From the NCBI GenBank assembly GCA_946886375.1, contig CAMPIL010000246.1, positions 1 through 5,518 of the forward strand: a stretch of DNA of 5,518 nt, read 5' to 3'. This document shows, in pieces, positions 1 to 5,518 of the stretch. The DNA comes from an uncultured Phycisphaerales bacterium (lineage in GTDB: Bacteria > Planctomycetota > Phycisphaerae > Phycisphaerales > SM1A02). Every line of letters begins with the position of its first letter. Within the stretch, counting starts at the first letter, position 1. Below the pieces are notes generated by a model. The model saw only the letters and a program-made list of their open reading frames with translations, did no database searches and had not been told where the DNA came from. A program made the translations under genes and the position numbers.

Positions 1-75
1 CCTTTTCCACGATGCAACGACTGAACCCACTCACCATTATTGCCGCTCGCGGCTTAGCCCGGATGCGACACAAGC

Positions 76-96
76 GCCGGGCCGCCAGTGGCCGGC
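76..96 (-). terminator. GC-rich hairpin directly after the sucD stop, possible weak terminator
   Basis: Immediately downstream of the sucD TGA (97-99) the arms 76-80 (GCCGG) and 92-96 (CCGGC) pair, extended by 82-83 with 90-91 across a one-base bulge at 81, leaving a six-base loop. The place is right for a transcript end, but no T-rich run follows in the direction of sucD transcription, so it is not a canonical Rho-independent terminator. A smaller inverted repeat (GCCGC TC GCGGC) lies at 42-53. Either could stabilise the 3' end of the mRNA. The rest of positions 1-96 shows no supportable gene. Confidence 0.3.
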
Positions 97-1086
97 TCAA
101 CGCGCAGCACCGATCTTGCCCGGCGCAAGGCGGGCGGGCTCTTGCGTCAGGCCCAGCGCGCGAGCCATCGTCGAACCGATGTCTGCGGGGCTTTCCGCCA
201 CGTGTACGCCGCTGGCGCGCAGGGCGTCCATCTTGGCCTGCGCGGTGTCGTCCGCGCCGCCGATGATCGCCCCCGCGTGTCCCATGCGTTTGCCCTTGGG
301 CGCGGTGCGGCCAGCGATGAACGCCGTCACCGGCTTGCTCATTTTCTGCTTGATCCATTCGCCCGCGAGCGTTTCATCGTTGCCGCCGATCTCGCCGATC
401 ATCACGACCCCGTCGGTTTCCTTGTCGCGTTCAAACATCTGCAACAACTCGATGAAATTGAGTCCCTTCACCGGGTCGCCGCCGATGCCCACGCAGGTTG
501 TCTGCCCGATGCCCAGCGTCGATGTCTGCCAGACCGCTTCGTACGTCAGCGTGCCGGATCGCGAGATGATGCCGACCGCCTTGCCGGTGGTTGCATCGGC
601 CTTGGAGGTGTGAATGTAGCCGGGCATGATTCCGATCTTGCACCCGTCCACGTAGCCGCTGTCCTGTCCGGCGGCATTCGATTTTTTTCCCGGGGTGATG
701 ATGCCGGGGCAATTCGGTCCGATGAGATTTGCCTTGGGATATTCGCGCAGCGCGGCCTTCACGCGGATCATGTCCTGGGTGGGAATGCCTTCGGTGATCG
801 CGCAGATGACTTCAAGGCCGGCTGCCGCGGCTTCCAGAATCGCGTCGCCTGCGAACGGCGGCGGCACGAAGATCATCGTCGCGGTCGCGCCGGTGGCCTG
901 CACCGCGTCTGCCACGGTGTCGAAAATCGGCAGGCCGTTGTCGTCCTTGCTGCCTCCTTTTCCGGGCGTGACGCCGCCGACCATTTTCGTGCCGTACTCA
1001 AGGCAACCCTTGGTATGGAATGCTCCCGCAGCCCCGGTAATGCCCTGGCAGATGACCTTGGTGGTTCCGTTGACGAGAATCGACAT
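97..1086 (-). CDS. sucD: Succinyl-CoA ligase (ADP/GDP-forming) subunit alpha
   Basis: This is the alpha subunit of succinyl-CoA synthetase, the cytosolic TCA-cycle enzyme that interconverts succinyl-CoA and succinate with substrate-level phosphorylation. The order is typical: an N-terminal CoA-binding Rossmann domain (about 4-125, with [10 protein letters not shown] and [12 protein letters not shown]), the GPNCPG loop (123-128), [11 protein letters not shown] (175-185), the MIGEIGG segment (229-235) and [11 protein letters not shown], whose His270 corresponds to the phosphohistidine of the E. coli enzyme. I chose the ATG at 1086 because MSILVN matches the family start. An in-frame ATG at 1113 would add nine residues, and neither start has a clear Shine-Dalgarno sequence. 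At 329 residues it is about 40 longer than E. coli SucD. The excess is mainly about 14 residues after TPGK (135-148), about 7 after the GYIH motif (160-168 region) and a basic tail of about 18. The frame is intact, so it should be functional. sucC is normally adjacent but is absent here. Confidence 0.96.
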   Translation of the reverse strand: MSILVNGTTKVICQGITGAAGAFHTKGCLEYGTKMVGGVTPGKGGSKDDNGLPIFDTVADAVQATGATATMIFVPPPFAGDAILEAAAAGLEVICAITEGIPTQDMIRVKAALREYPKANLIGPNCPGIITPGKKSNAAGQDSGYVDGCKIGIMPGYIHTSKADATTGKAVGIISRSGTLTYEAVWQTSTLGIGQTTCVGIGGDPVKGLNFIELLQMFERDKETDGVVMIGEIGGNDETLAGEWIKQKMSKPVTAFIAGRTAPKGKRMGHAGAIIGGADDTAQAKMDALRASGVHVAESPADIGSTMARALGLTQEPARLAPGKIGAAR

Positions 1087-1185
1087 GCACACAGGATATC
1101 GGGAAAGTTTCATCCGGGCAGCGGAAGGCGAACCGCTCTCACACCCGAGCGTGCGCCTCAGGACTCATCTCCCAAGATTCACGCC

Positions 1186-1803
1186 TCATTTGATCTTTCT
1201 CCTCACCAGCAGGCCGTCCTGTCCGTGGTAGGTCAGCAGCACCGCGCCGCGCGCTGCGTAGCGGTTGAACACCGCTGTGACCACATCGTCTTCGCCCGGC
1301 CAGGGGTATGCGAAGATGCAATCGAAATCATCCGGATCAAGGCCGAGTTCTTCGTACGCCGCGTGCCCCTGCTCCAGCGTCATCACGTGGCTTTCATCGA
1401 AGTCTTCCTCGGACTCGTGGCCGTCGGGCACGTAACTGCCTTGCACCAGTTGTACGGGAATCCTGTGCTCGCGCGCCAATTCGCGCGAGGCGTGCACAAG
1501 GCGCGCATCGATCTCGATGCCGATGGAATCGAATCCGAGCATCGCCGCCAGCGAAGCGATGACGCCCAGCCCGCTGCCCCATTCACAAAATGAATTGCCC
1601 GGCAGCGCGCTGCCGCTGCGCAACGCCTTCAGGGCGCGGTAAACCACTTCATAATCCGCCGGCACGAAACCCGCCGCCGGATTGTCCTTGTGCTGCTCGA
1701 TGAACCGGTCAATTCGACCCGCAGCGTCGGCGAGAAACGCGCTCACGTTCGCCGGCAGCGGCGCGGAGCGGTCAATCACGCATTCCAGAGGCGCGAGAGC
1801 CAT
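1186..1803 (-). CDS. Class I SAM-dependent methyltransferase-like protein
   Basis: This is a 205-residue, probably cytosolic protein with the layout of a class I (Rossmann-fold) methyltransferase. Motif I is FCEWGSGLG (72-80), the glycine loop that would hold S-adenosylmethionine. The acidic end of strand 2 is GIEID (95-99), expected to contact the ribose, and QGSY (111-114) follows strand 3. The motif IV position reads DCIFAYPWPGED (161-172) instead of the N/D-P-P-Y/F of N-methyltransferases, so the substrate cannot be guessed. An acidic stretch (119-127) is probably a surface loop. The ATG at 1803 is chosen; a TTG codon directly before it would add only one residue. The ribosome site is weak (GGAT just upstream). 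The gene begins 27 bp after the stop of the upstream dockerin gene and ends 99 bp before sucD, so co-transcription is likely. The fold assignment is fairly firm; catalytic activity and target are unknown. Confidence 0.72.
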   Translation of the reverse strand: MALAPLECVIDRSAPLPANVSAFLADAAGRIDRFIEQHKDNPAAGFVPADYEVVYRALKALRSGSALPGNSFCEWGSGLGVIASLAAMLGFDSIGIEIDARLVHASRELAREHRIPVQLVQGSYVPDGHESEEDFDESHVMTLEQGHAAYEELGLDPDDFDCIFAYPWPGEDDVVTAVFNRYAARGAVLLTYHGQDGLLVRRKIK

Positions 1804-1830
1804 CAATCCATGATACGAATCAGATTCGAA

Positions 1831-3288
1831 TTACTCGCATGGCCCCCACGCGTCGATCACCGACAGCAGATCACTTACGTTCACGGTGGCATCGCCGTTG
1901 ACGTCGGCATCGCAACCAATCGGCGGGGCCGGACAGGGTCCCCACGCGCCGATCACCGCCAGGAGATCGTTCACGTTCACGGCTCCATCGGATGCATTGC
2001 TGGGTGAGATATCTGAAGCACACGCCGGGGGACCGGGAATGGCCGTCCAGGCCTGCACGATCTCTTCGCCTTTGAATGTCGTGAGCGCGATGTGACCGCC
2101 CCGGTCAGCCGGCGGGCGATTGGCGTTGAAGCGGAAGTTGTACATCGTGCCCCAACGCAGCGCGTTGGCGTTGACGTTCTGCGCATGCGATTGGGTTGAC
2201 CAGCGGATCGATCCGTTGACAAACGCTACAGCCCAGTCTTCACCACTGATGTTCAGGTTGGGATTCTCGAAATTGCCCACCGCGTCTCCGCTGTGGTAAT
2301 CCACATCGTGAAAGCCGATCTCGGTGATCGCCGCACCCGCAGGCAGCGGCACGCTGAAGGCCCGGCAGGCAAGATCAGAGTTCATGTTGAGCAGGGCGTA
2401 TTCATAGTTCCAGGTGTTGCCGCTGAGGTGAGTAGCCTTGGCGGCGAGGATGAACAGGCCCTCGGCGGGAATCTGGATGTCGGTCTCAACAACTGAAGGA
2501 TCACTGGCTCTCCAGGCGCGAATGGCGGCACGTTCGCGCTGGGTGAGCGCGCTGGCCGCGCTGACATCGAATTCATCAGGTCCGCCGTGGAACCGCACCT
2601 CGCGGTACGAAGCGTTGTTGTTCTGATTGCCAAGTTCAGCGTCCTGGGGAGAGATGAACGTGTATTCCAGAAAGTACTTCACCGAATCATTTCCCGCCTC
2701 GAGATCAGTTGATTTCGCGCGAAGCCGGCGGGCTGTTGAACCTGCGTATGGCGGATTCGCCAACTTGGGTGGGAAGAAGCCGGTGTGCGGATTGATTTGC
2801 CAGCGTGGAGAAAGGATGAGCGGGTTTCCCGGGTTGCCGCTGCCCTCGGTTTCTGCACACCCTGCACCCAACAAAAACCCGCCGCTCTGTGAGCTGCAGC
2901 CGCAGCCACATATATTGGCGGGCACCAATCCAACCTTGTGCGCGACCCAACTCGCACCGACCTGTTCGATTCGGCTGTTCTTCAACCTGTACAGAGATTG
3001 CGCCCAGGCGGGATGCCGGTTATTGGGAAGAATAAACCATTGCGAGTTCGCGTTGCCGACGTTGCATGCGACGTAGCCGAACGAGAACGCGTCGTACCAT
3101 TCGCCTTCGATTTCTTGACTTGAATAGTTGGACGTGATTGACAGGACATCGCCGACAATCAGATCCGCCCCGACGGGTCTCGGGCACGCCGTGCCGTTGT
3201 TGCCGCCGAAGCCGTGAACCGCAGTATTTTGCAACACCATAACGCAGAACATCACGGCCACTGCCACCATCACGTGTTGCTGACGCAT
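1831..3288 (-). CDS. Secreted conserved protein with C-terminal tandem GC-type dockerin repeats
   Basis: This 485-residue protein has a signal peptide: a hydrophobic core at about 6-19, with a plausible cleavage after VHG at residue 26. A long ectodomain (27-420) follows. I cannot name the ectodomain as a characterised enzyme, but phrases such as NNASYREV (224-231), YEYALLNMNSD (295-305), GFHDVDYHSGD (325-335) and ALRWGTMYNFRF (376-387) resemble, from memory, a family of secreted uncharacterised planctomycete proteins. A cysteine-rich patch (ICGCGC, 126-131) and further Cys suggest disulfides outside the cytoplasm. The C-terminus carries two dockerin-like repeats (423-452 and 459-485), each flanked by cysteines and ending in AWGPC. 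These probably anchor the protein or dock it to a partner. The start is fixed by a strong GAGGAGG five bases before the ATG. It lies 163 bp downstream of another dockerin gene and 27 bp upstream of the methyltransferase gene. No catalytic motif is evident. Confidence 0.85.
   Translation of the reverse strand: MRQQHVMVAVAVMFCVMVLQNTAVHGFGGNNGTACPRPVGADLIVGDVLSITSNYSSQEIEGEWYDAFSFGYVACNVGNANSQWFILPNNRHPAWAQSLYRLKNSRIEQVGASWVAHKVGLVPANICGCGCSSQSGGFLLGAGCAETEGSGNPGNPLILSPRWQINPHTGFFPPKLANPPYAGSTARRLRAKSTDLEAGNDSVKYFLEYTFISPQDAELGNQNNNASYREVRFHGGPDEFDVSAASALTQRERAAIRAWRASDPSVVETDIQIPAEGLFILAAKATHLSGNTWNYEYALLNMNSDLACRAFSVPLPAGAAITEIGFHDVDYHSGDAVGNFENPNLNISGEDWAVAFVNGSIRWSTQSHAQNVNANALRWGTMYNFRFNANRPPADRGGHIALTTFKGEEIVQAWTAIPGPPACASDISPSNASDGAVNVNDLLAVIGAWGPCPAPPIGCDADVNGDATVNVSDLLSVIDAWGPCE
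1834..2022 (-). repeat. Tandem dockerin repeats of the larger secreted protein
   Basis: Two copies are encoded at 1933-2022 and 1834-1914, linked by PAPPIG. Both contain VNV(N/S)DLL(A/S)VI(G/D)AWGPC. The last copy has a textbook dockerin calcium loop with D, N, D, N and D at loop positions 1, 3, 5, 9 and 12 (DVNGDATVNVSD). The first has a lengthened loop (DISPSNASDGAVNVND), in which the standard spacing is lost. Codon choice differs between copies, so they are old duplicates, not recent ones. Confidence 0.8.
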
Positions 3289-3293
3289 GCGAG

Positions 3294-3300
3294 CCTCCTC
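3294..3300 (-). promoter_or_regulatory. Strong Shine-Dalgarno for the larger dockerin gene
   Basis: On the minus strand GAGGAGG lies five bases before the ATG at 3288, an ideal match to the 16S rRNA tail, and it decides the start. A GC hairpin (arms 3313-3319 and 3324-3330, one C-A mismatch on the transcript) sits just upstream and may leave the site exposed. Confidence 0.75.
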
Positions 3301-3336
3301 ATCTGAAGTGTGCGTCGCCCCGCGGCGGCGTGATGG

Positions 3337-3420
3337 TTATTGTACTCTCATTTTGAAGATAACGTCAGAGGCATTTTCCCGTGAATTAAGGGCAATCAGC
3401 AAATCATTGACATTTGCCAT
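3337..3420 (-). pseudogene. Decayed dockerin repeat remnant between the two dockerin genes
   Basis: In the gap downstream of the lamin-tail gene, a different frame (shifted by one base from that gene) reads MANVNDLLIALNS and continues to a TAA at 3337-3339. The core ANVNDLL matches the dockerin repeat VNVNDLL. Aligned by hand with the first repeat of the lamin-tail gene, 3417-3379 matches at 28 of 39 bases, and a 17-base stretch starting at AATGT differs at only one base. The AAT-GAT pair sits 91 bases beyond the equivalent point of the preceding repeat, whereas the two intact repeats are 105 bases apart, so indels have broken the phase. The trailing AWGPC cysteine signature is gone. Most likely it is a leftover of a former third repeat or of a deleted dockerin gene. 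A 27-residue peptide starting at the ATG at 3420 is possible but has only a weak ribosome site. Confidence 0.55.
3339..3368 (-). promoter_or_regulatory. Candidate sigma-70-type promoter for the larger dockerin gene
   Basis: Reading the minus strand, CTGACG (3368-3363, four of six to TTGACA) is followed after 18 bases by TACAAT (3344-3339, five of six to TATAAT). Transcription would start near 3332, giving a leader of about 44 nt that includes the hairpin at 3313-3330 and the strong Shine-Dalgarno. It is the best promoter match I found in this gap. Planctomycete promoter consensus is not well enough known to be sure. Confidence 0.4.
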
Positions 3421-3429
3421 TGAATCTCG

Positions 3430-3451
3430 TTGCCGGTTTCGGCCGCGGCAA
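3430..3451 (-). terminator. Inverted repeat directly after the lamin-tail gene stop
   Basis: Starting at the base after the TGA (3452-3454), TTGCCG (3451-3446) pairs perfectly with CGGCAA (3435-3430) across ten bases. An alternative inner stem, GCCG AAAC CGGC, is also possible. There is no T-run after it, so termination by itself is doubtful; it may protect the 3' end of the mRNA. Confidence 0.3.
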
Positions 3452-4237
3452 TCATTGCGGGCACGGACCCCACGCGTTGATGACGGCAAGCAAATCGTTG
3501 ACGTTCACCGTTCCATTCCCGCCATTGGGAGCAAGGTCGGCCGGGCACGGGAACGGCGGGCCGGGGCACGACCCCCATGCATTAATGACCGCAAGCAAAT
3601 CATTCACATTGACCACGCCATTTTGCGCGATGTCGGCTGGACACGTTGAGCACGTCACACTGTGCCCGCCCAGTCCGCCCGCCGCGTCCAATGGAAATGA
3701 ATTCCACTCGCCGATGACGGGATCGAGATTCGGTGTGAAATCATTGAGTCCGTTGGAATCGCCGAAGCAGACATGCGGCCGGCGGCGGAGCGTGCGATCC
3801 AGCGTGCTCTGCGATCCTGTGCCCCATCCCTGGCCGGGATCAAACCCTTCCTGACCGATGACATCGACTTCCACGTTGTTCCTGACCAGCGCGATCGCGT
3901 CATCGCCGTTAAACGTAAGCGATGAGAAAATCTGATTGGCCGAGCCGGCGAACGTCGCGGCCGAATGCGCGATGACCCACGTGCCCCCTGCGGGAACGAT
4001 GCCGGTCAGCGACAGCGTTGTTGTCGGAGCGGCGTCGCCGTTGACGTACAAGCGCAGCGAATAGTTCTGCGCACCAAGATCAACCGCGCTCAGTCCCGGG
4101 TTGTAAAGTTCAAGCCCGCGATTGTTGGCGGTGCCTTCCACGTACTCGGAAAAGAAAAGCGACTGCGCATTCGCGGCTGATGACAGCGCCAGCGCGATCA
4201 TCATGACCGTGGTAGAAACAAGAGGAGTTCCAATCAT
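3452..4237 (-). CDS. Secreted lamin-tail-domain protein with tandem GC-type dockerin repeats
   Basis: This 261-residue protein opens with a clean signal peptide: hydrophobic at 11-18, with cleavage expected after ANA at residue 24. Residues about 27-192 form a bacterial lamin tail domain. The visible family signatures are FFSEYVEGTANNRGLELYNP (28-47), YSLRLYVNG (59-67), a GTWVIAH strand (85-91), FNGDDAIALV (109-118), VDVIGQEGFDPG (124-135) and TLRRRP (149-154), ending with WNSFP and GLGGHS. This immunoglobulin-like beta-sandwich is often found in exported proteins and next to nuclease or phosphoesterase domains; here no enzyme domain is present. A short Cys linker (CSTC, 196-199) leads to two dockerin repeats (199-224 and 231-259), probably used for anchoring or assembly outside the cell. 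The ATG at 4237 is supported by GGAGG eight bases upstream. The gene is divergent from the kinase gene and lies upstream of the second dockerin gene in the same direction. Confidence 0.87.
   Translation of the reverse strand: MIGTPLVSTTVMMIALALSSAANAQSLFFSEYVEGTANNRGLELYNPGLSAVDLGAQNYSLRLYVNGDAAPTTTLSLTGIVPAGGTWVIAHSAATFAGSANQIFSSLTFNGDDAIALVRNNVEVDVIGQEGFDPGQGWGTGSQSTLDRTLRRRPHVCFGDSNGLNDFTPNLDPVIGEWNSFPLDAAGGLGGHSVTCSTCPADIAQNGVVNVNDLLAVINAWGSCPGPPFPCPADLAPNGGNGTVNVNDLLAVINAWGPCPQ
3461..3643 (-). repeat. Tandem dockerin repeats of the lamin-tail protein
   Basis: Two copies are encoded at 3566-3643 and 3461-3547, with a 105-base period and a PGPPFP linker. Both read VNVNDLLAVINAWG followed by SC or PC. 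Their calcium loops are off-consensus: the first (DIAQNGVVNVND) has Ala and Asn where Asn/Asp and Asp are expected, and the second (DLAPNGGNGTVNVND) has about three extra residues. The first copy uses AT-ending codons (AAT, ATT, GCA) where the second uses GC-ending ones. Confidence 0.8.
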
Positions 4238-4245
4238 TGCTCACG

Positions 4246-4250
4246 CCTCC
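4246..4250 (-). promoter_or_regulatory. Shine-Dalgarno of the lamin-tail gene
   Basis: GGAGG on the minus strand lies eight bases before the ATG at 4237 and supports that start, which also gives a proper signal peptide. Confidence 0.65.
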
Positions 4251-4437
4251 AGCAGGAAAAGAAAGTTCTCATCGCCCGTCCAAGATTGAAATGGAATCAA
4301 CAGGCTCACGGTAGGCGATTGCCGGCTGGACGCAAGGGAAAATGGAGAGATTCCGACATTGGACCAAATTCCAGGAGCGCCGTCCCGGTTAAAACCCAAA
4401 TGCACGCGGCCGTTTCGTCGTACACTCTTATGCCGAA
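4251..4437. other. Divergent intergenic region between lamin-tail and kinase genes
   Basis: About 190 bp must hold the control signals of both divergent genes. I found no convincing -35/-10 pair for either. Towards the kinase, TACACT (4421-4426) is a weak -10 that would place the transcript start almost at the ATG. Small palindromes (TTGG A CCAA at 4359-4367 and GGTT AA AACC at 4387-4396) could be protein-binding sites but are too short to assign. Confidence 0.35.
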
Positions 4438-5518
4438 ATGACTCGCCCCGTGCCGGACAATTCCGACCAAACTCAGCGGTCGGCGCAGAACATTCCCGTG
4501 AACTTCCCGCAGGAGATCGGCGGGTATCGCATTCAGCGCGTGCTCGGCTCCGGCGGCATGGCCACCGTGTATGCCGCCATGCAATCCCAGCCGCGCCGCG
4601 TCGTGGCGCTCAAGGTGATGAAGGCGGGCGTCTCCACAGCGCGCGGCGACGTCGCGTTCCGCCGCTTCAAGCGCGAAATTGAAATCCTCGGCAAACTGCG
4701 CCACCCGTACATCGCGCAGGTGTACGGCGCGGGAATGCACGATGACGGCGGCGGCGCGGTGCCGTACTTCGTCATGGAATATGTTCCGGGCGCGAAGACC
4801 ATCACTGAATTCATCGCGGCGCGCCAACTTGATGTGCGCGAACGGTTGAAACTCTTTGTCAAGGTCTGCGCCGCGGTGGAACACGGCCATCGACATAAGG
4901 TCATTCATCGTGACCTCAAGCCCGCCAACATCCTCATCGATGAAACCGGCGATCCCAAGATCATTGACTTCGGCGTGGCGCAGGCGGCGGAACTGGACGT
5001 CACCAGCCAGACCATGCACACCGAGGCCGGCCGCTTGGTGGGCACGCTGCAATACATGAGCCCCGAGCAACTCGACAGTTCGCTGCGCGATCTGGATGCG
5101 CGCTGTGACGTGTACGCGCTGGGCGTGCTGCTGTACAAGATGCTCACCGGCAAGCCGCCGCATGACCTGGAAGCGCTGCCGGTGTTCGAGGCGGTGCGCA
5201 TCATCCGCGAAGAAACGCCGCCCAAGCCCAGCGAAATCAAGCCCGAGGTCTTCCGGGGGCGTGGCCGAGGCGATCTGGAGACGATCATTCTCAAGGCGAT
5301 GGAACCCGACCGGTCGCGCCGCTATCACAACGCCGGCAGCCTGGGGCGCGATGTGGTGCGGTTTCTCGCCGACAAGCCGATTCACGCACGCCGGGCGAGC
5401 GCGGCGCATCGCGCCAGCCTGTTCGTTCGCAGGCATCGCGTGGCGCTGACCTCCGGCGGAATCGTCGCGCTGGTGATGTCGATCGCAGTGGGCATCCTGC
5501 TCTACGATCGCGCTCGGC
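4438..5518 (+). CDS. Membrane-anchored Hanks-type serine/threonine protein kinase (3' truncated by window edge)
   Basis: This open frame runs for 360 codons to the right edge without a stop. A short N-terminal tail is followed by a complete eukaryotic-like kinase domain (about 30-300). It has the glycine loop LGSGGMATV (36-44), the ATP-anchoring Lys59 in VALKV, Glu80 in FKREIEIL, the catalytic loop HRDLKPAN (157-164, Asp159), DFG (177-179), a Thr/Ser-rich activation segment (189-203), SPE (208-210) and DVYALG (224-229). All key residues are present, so it should phosphorylate Ser/Thr. The HRD arginine suggests control by activation-loop phosphorylation. A basic stretch (318-334) precedes a transmembrane helix (about 338-356), which puts the kinase domain in the cytoplasm. 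In planctomycetes such kinases commonly continue into TPR or other sensor repeats, but that part is outside the window. An in-frame stop at 4390-4392 and no other ATG in between fix the start at 4438, although no Shine-Dalgarno is visible. Confidence 0.93.
   Translation, partial: MTRPVPDNSDQTQRSAQNIPVNFPQEIGGYRIQRVLGSGGMATVYAAMQSQPRRVVALKVMKAGVSTARGDVAFRRFKREIEILGKLRHPYIAQVYGAGMHDDGGGAVPYFVMEYVPGAKTITEFIAARQLDVRERLKLFVKVCAAVEHGHRHKVIHRDLKPANILIDETGDPKIIDFGVAQAAELDVTSQTMHTEAGRLVGTLQYMSPEQLDSSLRDLDARCDVYALGVLLYKMLTGKPPHDLEALPVFEAVRIIREETPPKPSEIKPEVFRGRGRGDLETIILKAMEPDRSRRYHNAGSLGRDVVRFLADKPIHARRASAAHRASLFVRRHRVALTSGGIVALVMSIAVGILLYDRAR

Noticed and set aside
12..266. An 84-codon plus-strand frame near the left edge.
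   Set aside because: It mostly overlaps sucD in antisense, is Arg-rich and without a recognisable domain, and has no ribosome site.
1139..1168. A nine-residue frame (MSPEAHARV) with GGGAG upstream in the gap before sucD.
   Set aside because: It is too short to support as a gene, with no similarity and no evidence of coupling, since its stop is over 50 bases from the sucD start.
88..1593. A 501-codon open frame on the plus strand, opposite sucD and most of the methyltransferase gene.
   Set aside because: It spans two well-supported genes and their gap in antisense, its protein is rich in Arg, His and Ala with no recognisable domain, and long antisense frames are expected in GC-rich DNA.
1816..1828. 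A small palindrome CGAATC A GATTCG between the larger dockerin gene and the methyltransferase gene.
   Set aside because: It gives only a five-base stem with a three-base loop, is AT-rich and has no T-run. It is unlikely to be a terminator and may be chance.
3452..3643. The repeated blocks at 3461-3643 considered as a CRISPR-like or non-coding direct repeat.
   Set aside because: There are only two units with a 105-base period; differences fall at third codon positions and the frame is kept, so these are protein repeats.
4306..5436. A 376-codon minus-strand frame opposite the kinase.
   Set aside because: It mirrors the kinase coding sequence, whose motifs are complete. The antisense product is His/Ala/Arg-rich with no domain.

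Overview
The window looks like a chromosomal segment of a GC-rich planctomycete, most likely a Phycisphaerae-type bacterium. Three things point that way. Two neighbouring secreted proteins each end in tandem cysteine-flanked dockerin repeats of the kind common in that group. There is a Hanks-type serine/threonine kinase with a membrane anchor after the catalytic domain. And succinyl-CoA ligase alpha carries extra loops compared with the E. coli enzyme. The assignment rests on recognising protein families, not on a database search.

Layout. The left four fifths is a codirectional run on the minus strand, read from right to left. First comes a secreted lamin-tail-domain protein with two dockerin repeats (4237-3452). 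A 163-bp gap follows, holding what looks like the decayed remnant of another dockerin repeat and a plausible promoter. Next is a larger secreted protein with two dockerin repeats (3288-1831), then a class I SAM-dependent methyltransferase-like protein only 27 bp further on (1803-1186). Last is sucD, succinyl-CoA ligase alpha (1086-97). The final 96 bp at the left edge hold no gene I can support. On the plus strand, a divergent serine/threonine protein kinase starts at 4438 and runs off the right edge, with its catalytic core complete and its C-terminal part cut off after the transmembrane segment.

How they work together. The two dockerin proteins are probably exported and display or retain their ectodomains through the C-terminal repeats; their binding partners are not in the window. 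The methyltransferase may be co-transcribed with the larger dockerin protein because of the short gap. sucD is a central-metabolism gene (TCA cycle) and is separated from its usual partner sucC. The kinase shares a 200-bp divergent control region with the lamin-tail protein; a regulatory link is possible but the sequence does not show one.

The most unusual observation is the frameshifted dockerin-like relic between the two dockerin genes, whose tail coincides with the best promoter candidate for the downstream gene. I see no CRISPR array, insertion sequence, rRNA or tRNA, and no convincing new defence or mobile system.
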